A stretch of DNA of 64,000 nt from Arcobacteraceae bacterium. GTDB taxonomy: Bacteria; Campylobacterota; Campylobacteria; Campylobacterales; Arcobacteraceae. The notes beneath the pieces were generated by a model. That model was not told the origin of the DNA and searched no databases. It saw only the letters and a program-made list of their open reading frames with translations. The stretch lies in contig JAGLOP010000012.1 in NCBI GenBank assembly GCA_023138835.1, forward strand, positions 1-64,000, in the 5' to 3' direction. Each line of letters begins with the position of its first letter. Position 1 is the stretch's first letter. The position numbers and the translations under genes are program-made. Shown piece by piece: positions 60,974 to 64,000 of this stretch.

Positions 60974-61795
60974 TTAATTTGATATACATTCTTTATTGGT
61001 TATAAGAATATCTGTAACAAATAAATTATTCATATCATAATAAATATATTTATATTGACCGCCATCTAACATTAATTCTTTGCTAAATTGTTTATTGCAT
61101 AATGTTTTAATTATTTTTTCTTTAACTGTTGTATTAATATATTTTGTGTTAATAGTTTCTTTCTTTCTATCTGTTATTTGGAATTCATAATTTAAAGTTC
61201 TTCTTTCTCTCCATATATTATTTAATCTTAGATTTTCACCTATCATTTTTGGTAAAGTATTTTTAATTTGAGAAAGTGATTGATCCATTTTAATTCCTAC
61301 CATACCTCCACCAATTTTAATAAATACAATAATGTTGATAGCTGTTATTATAATAAAAAGAGGAATTGTTATTTTAAAACTTAATGGTAATTTATGATAT
61401 TGTTCCGTAGATTCTGGATTATTACCAAATTTATTAACTTCTTCATTTCCTTTTTTAAATATTAAGATATACATTAACCAAATGTTAATAAAAGGTATAA
61501 TCATTAATAATAAAAACCAAGCAGATTTATCTAAATCATGTAATCTTTTAATCATTAATATTAAACTCATATAGAATATTGGTATTAAGATTATTACATT
61601 TAAAATAGAAAAATTTTGCCCTAAGGGCATACCTAGTAATTCAAATGGTAAATTAATTAAAGATGAAAATATTGTAAAGTACACAGTATATGCAAAATAT
61701 ATTCTTCTATTAATTCTACCTTCTTTATAAAATAAGAATTTAATTAAATTAAATGTATTATTTTTATTCTCTTCTTGCTCAGTATTTGTGTCCAT
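60974..61795 (-). CDS. DUF805-domain membrane protein (cassette)
   Basis: GRINRRIYFAYTVYF, KRLHDLDKSAWFLLL. Confidence 0.8.
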   Translation of the reverse strand: MDTNTEQEENKNNTFNLIKFLFYKEGRINRRIYFAYTVYFTIFSSLINLPFELLGMPLGQNFSILNVIILIPIFYMSLILMIKRLHDLDKSAWFLLLMIIPFINIWLMYILIFKKGNEEVNKFGNNPESTEQYHKLPLSFKITIPLFIIITAINIIVFIKIGGGMVGIKMDQSLSQIKNTLPKMIGENLRLNNIWRERRTLNYEFQITDRKKETINTKYINTTVKEKIIKTLCNKQFSKELMLDGGQYKYIYYDMNNLFVTDILITNKECISN

Positions 61796-61826
61796 TAGAA
61801 TCTTCCTTTTTATTATGATAATTAAA

Positions 61827-61860
61827 ATTATATTGTAACTGCGTCACAGTTAGCGTCACA
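61827..61860 (-). promoter_or_regulatory. TGTGAC-N6-TGTGAC-N10-TATAAT promoter, copy 4 (upstream of DUF805 gene)
   Basis: Minus strand TGTGACGCTAACTGTGACGCAGTTACAATATAAT. Confidence 0.6.
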
Positions 61861-62076
61861 GAAATAATAAATTTGTAAATTTATACATTCTTTATAAATC
61901 CGATAATTCCTATTTAAATTAAAAAAACATTGCAATTTGACATACTTTCTAAATAAATGAATATTTTTAGATACTATTTGAATGTAAGGTTTATATTTTT
62001 GATAGTAAAAGTCAAAATGATAGTAAATTAGTATAAAATAAGATGTGAAAAGATTTGATGTGAAAGATGTGAAAAA

Positions 62077-62550
62077 GTGAAAATATTAGGAATAGACCCC
62101 GGTACCATTAATTGTGGTTATGCGATTTTGGATGTGACGAACAGGAAGCCAAAGTTGATAGAAGCGGGATTGATTAAAATGAAAAGCAGGATACTTCAAG
62201 AGCAAATTGTAGAATTGGTTGAGGGATTGGATTTAATTCTTTCTAAACATACTATAGATGAAGTAGCCATTGAGGATATGTTTTTTGCACACAATCCAAA
62301 ATCAGTGATAAAGCTTGCTCAATTTAGAGGAGCGATGAGTTTAAAGATACTTCAAGAGCTGGGCAATTTTAGTGAATATACACCTTTGCAAGTTAAAAAA
62401 GCGGTTACTGGAAATGGAAAATCTACAAAAGAACAGGTAGCTTTTATGGTAAAAAGATTATTAAATTTAAAGCAGGAGATAAAGCCATTGGATATAACTG
62501 ATGCAATTGCGGTAGCTTTAACCCACGCACAAAGACAAAAATGCAGTTAG
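62077..62550 (+). CDS. ruvC: Crossover junction endodeoxyribonuclease RuvC
   Basis: [48 protein letters not shown]. Confidence 0.96.
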   Translation: MKILGIDPGTINCGYAILDVTNRKPKLIEAGLIKMKSRILQEQIVELVEGLDLILSKHTIDEVAIEDMFFAHNPKSVIKLAQFRGAMSLKILQELGNFSEYTPLQVKKAVTGNGKSTKEQVAFMVKRLLNLKQEIKPLDITDAIAVALTHAQRQKCS

Positions 62551-62567
62551 TTTAAATTTTTGAGCAT

Positions 62568-62603
62568 AAAAAAAGGTAGGAATAAATTTTCCTACCTTTT
62601 TTA
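62568..62603. terminator. Bidirectional intrinsic terminator between ruvC and rpsR
   Basis: AAAAAAAGGTAGG...CCTACCTTTTTT. Confidence 0.88.
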
Positions 62604-62616
62604 TTTTGATTTAGAA

Positions 62617-62877
62617 TTAGCTTCTAGCGTAAGCTGACTCTGCCATGTTATGAGTATTTACGATATATGGTACAAGTGCCATATGTCTTGCTCTTTTAAT
62701 AGCAACTTCAACTTCTTCTTGCATTCTTTTAGAAGTACCTGTAAGTCTTCTAGGCATAATCTTACCTCTTTCACTCATTGAAATCTTTAAAAGATCTAAA
62801 TCTTTATAATCAATTCCGTCTAATTTCATTGCACTGTATTTACAATATTTTTTTGCGAATCTTCTTCTTTCAGCCAT
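62617..62877 (-). CDS. rpsR: 30S ribosomal protein S18
   Basis: [15 protein letters not shown]...[14 protein letters not shown]; start set to 62877. Confidence 0.96.
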   Translation of the reverse strand: MAERRRFAKKYCKYSAMKLDGIDYKDLDLLKISMSERGKIMPRRLTGTSKRMQEEVEVAIKRARHMALVPYIVNTHNMAESAYARS

Positions 62878-62908
62878 TTTATTATCCTTGAATTTTATGA
62901 ATAAATTC

Positions 62909-63415
62909 CTAAAAAGGAATTTCATCCGTATCTATATCTATTTCTGGTATCTTATGCTCTGGTTGTACAGGAGCATTTTGTTGCATACCGCCTTGAGGTT
63001 GATTGTATTGTTGTTGAGGTGCTTGATTGTATTGTTGCCCAGATGCCGGTTGATTATATCCACCAGAATTCTGCATATTATTACTATCAGCTTTTGAATC
63101 TAAAAATTTAAAATTCTCAACTCTTAATGTATGGTTACTTCTGTTGCTACCATCTTGAGCAGTCCATCTGTTTAAAACAAGACGACCTTCAAGCATAACT
63201 TTAGAACCTTTTCTAACATACTGATTTAAAATCTCAGCTTGTTTACCAAATACATCAAAATCTAAAAAGCAAACTTCTTCTTTTTGTTCACCTGTTTGTG
63301 TTTTGTATTTATGACTTGTAGCAATCGCACTTTTTGCAATTGCAGCACCACTTGGGATATATTTTAATTCAATATCTCTTGTTAAGTTTCCAATCATTAT
63401 TACTTTATTATACAT
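62909..63415 (-). CDS. ssb: Single-stranded DNA-binding protein
   Basis: [24 protein letters not shown]-term DIDTDEIPF. Confidence 0.97.
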   Translation of the reverse strand: MYNKVIMIGNLTRDIELKYIPSGAAIAKSAIATSHKYKTQTGEQKEEVCFLDFDVFGKQAEILNQYVRKGSKVMLEGRLVLNRWTAQDGSNRSNHTLRVENFKFLDSKADSNNMQNSGGYNQPASGQQYNQAPQQQYNQPQGGMQQNAPVQPEHKIPEIDIDTDEIPF

Positions 63416-63421
63416 AGTAAA

Positions 63422-63778
63422 CTACTTAGCTGCTTTTTTTGCTGCCGCTTCAGTTTGCTTAGTCCAATGAGCAATCTCTTTTTTACTCTCTGATTTAATA
63501 AATATAAATCTTAGGATATTTTCATTAATTCTATAATTTCTTTCAATCTCTAGAATTGATTCTGTTGGTGCAGTAAAATAGAATACGTAGTAGTACCCTC
63601 TTTTATTTTTTTGAATTTCATAAGCCAATTTTCTTGAACCCATGTTATCAGTTGCTTTAATCTCTCCACCATTCTTTTCAATGATGCTCTTTACAAGTTC
63701 GATTTGACCTTGTGTTTCCTCTTCAGTAAGAGTTGGTTTAACTATAAACATAGTTTCATAATGTCTAATTCTAGCCAT
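63422..63778 (-). CDS. rpsF: 30S ribosomal protein S6
   Basis: [39 protein letters not shown]. Confidence 0.97.
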   Translation of the reverse strand: MARIRHYETMFIVKPTLTEEETQGQIELVKSIIEKNGGEIKATDNMGSRKLAYEIQKNKRGYYYVFYFTAPTESILEIERNYRINENILRFIFIKSESKKEIAHWTKQTEAAAKKAAK

Positions 63779-63859
63779 TTGTTTTCTCCTTTTGGTAATA
63801 AGCCAAATAATTTAATTATTCAGCAAGGTAAAGGGCAGATTCCCTTTTGGAGGCTGATT

Positions 63860-64000
63860 TTATCTAAGAGAAGCTGAAAATCTTCTTATATAAGCTTGAA
63901 TATAACTGTTTGAATCGGTAATTTTAGAGCTTTTTAACTCAAGCTCCAACTTTAAAAGTTGCTCTAACATAAAAGTATATTGATCTTGCGAAAATTTTAC
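63860..64000 (-). CDS. holA: C-terminus of DNA polymerase III delta subunit (truncated by window edge)
   Basis: Reads VKFSQDQYTFMLEQLLKLELELKSSKITDSNSYIQAYIRRFSASLR-stop; typical position upstream of rpsF. Confidence 0.6.
   Translation of the reverse strand, partial: VKFSQDQYTFMLEQLLKLELELKSSKITDSNSYIQAYIRRFSASLR

Noticed and set aside
61861-62040. Search for attI or an eighth attC at the right end of the array
   Set aside because: No paired inverted arms or TAACAA/CGTTA ends found by eye; right boundary left undefined.
62000-62080. Repeats of GATGTGAAAAGATTTGATGTGAAAGATGTGAAAAAGTGAAAAT before ruvC considered as a regulator-binding array
   Set aside because: Short and AT-rich, overlaps the ruvC leader/start; spacing irregular and unlike the TGTGAC box.

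Overview
AT-rich window that looks like a Campylobacterota chromosome (probably Arcobacteraceae, judged from gene content and protein style). About 50 kb on the left and the right-hand end are ordinary core genome: secG, frr, pyrE, thiS, pyrB, pabB/pabC-like, fabH-plsX-rpmF, ndk, dxs, hisC, pheA, lysA, kamA, ycaO, ruvC, rpsR-ssb-rpsF and a truncated holA. Between them lies a soxC-D-Y-Z thiosulfate/sulfur oxidation cluster (about 24.8-34.9 kb) with two flavocytochrome-c/SQR-like flavoproteins, a SoxH-like hydrolase and several unknowns. The most interesting region is about 50.9-61.8 kb. Seven attC-like recombination sites, all in the same (minus-strand) orientation, separate mostly uncharacterised minus-strand genes, with no integrase in the window: an integron cassette array lacking intI (CALIN-like). 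One attC is split by an IS110-family element whose in-silico removal rebuilds a complete attC. The element has a long 5' non-coding region that repeats a 9-mer found at its 3' end, as expected for a bridge RNA donor guide. One unusually large cassette encodes a 1242-aa protein with a nuclease-like N-terminus followed by a long helical region (candidate anti-phage system). A second unexpected signal is a promoter architecture, TGTGAC-N6-TGTGAC-N10-TATAAT, found four times with identical spacing: before a core diguanylate cyclase, before two cassette-array genes, and once with no ORF downstream (candidate sRNA). Other oddities: an 18-bp inverted repeat giving two convergent genes the same C-terminal peptide (NEFWDD), a decayed MOSC-domain gene copy, a kamA that appears to use an ATT start, and an SspB-like protein. 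All calls are by reading the sequence; no searches were run.
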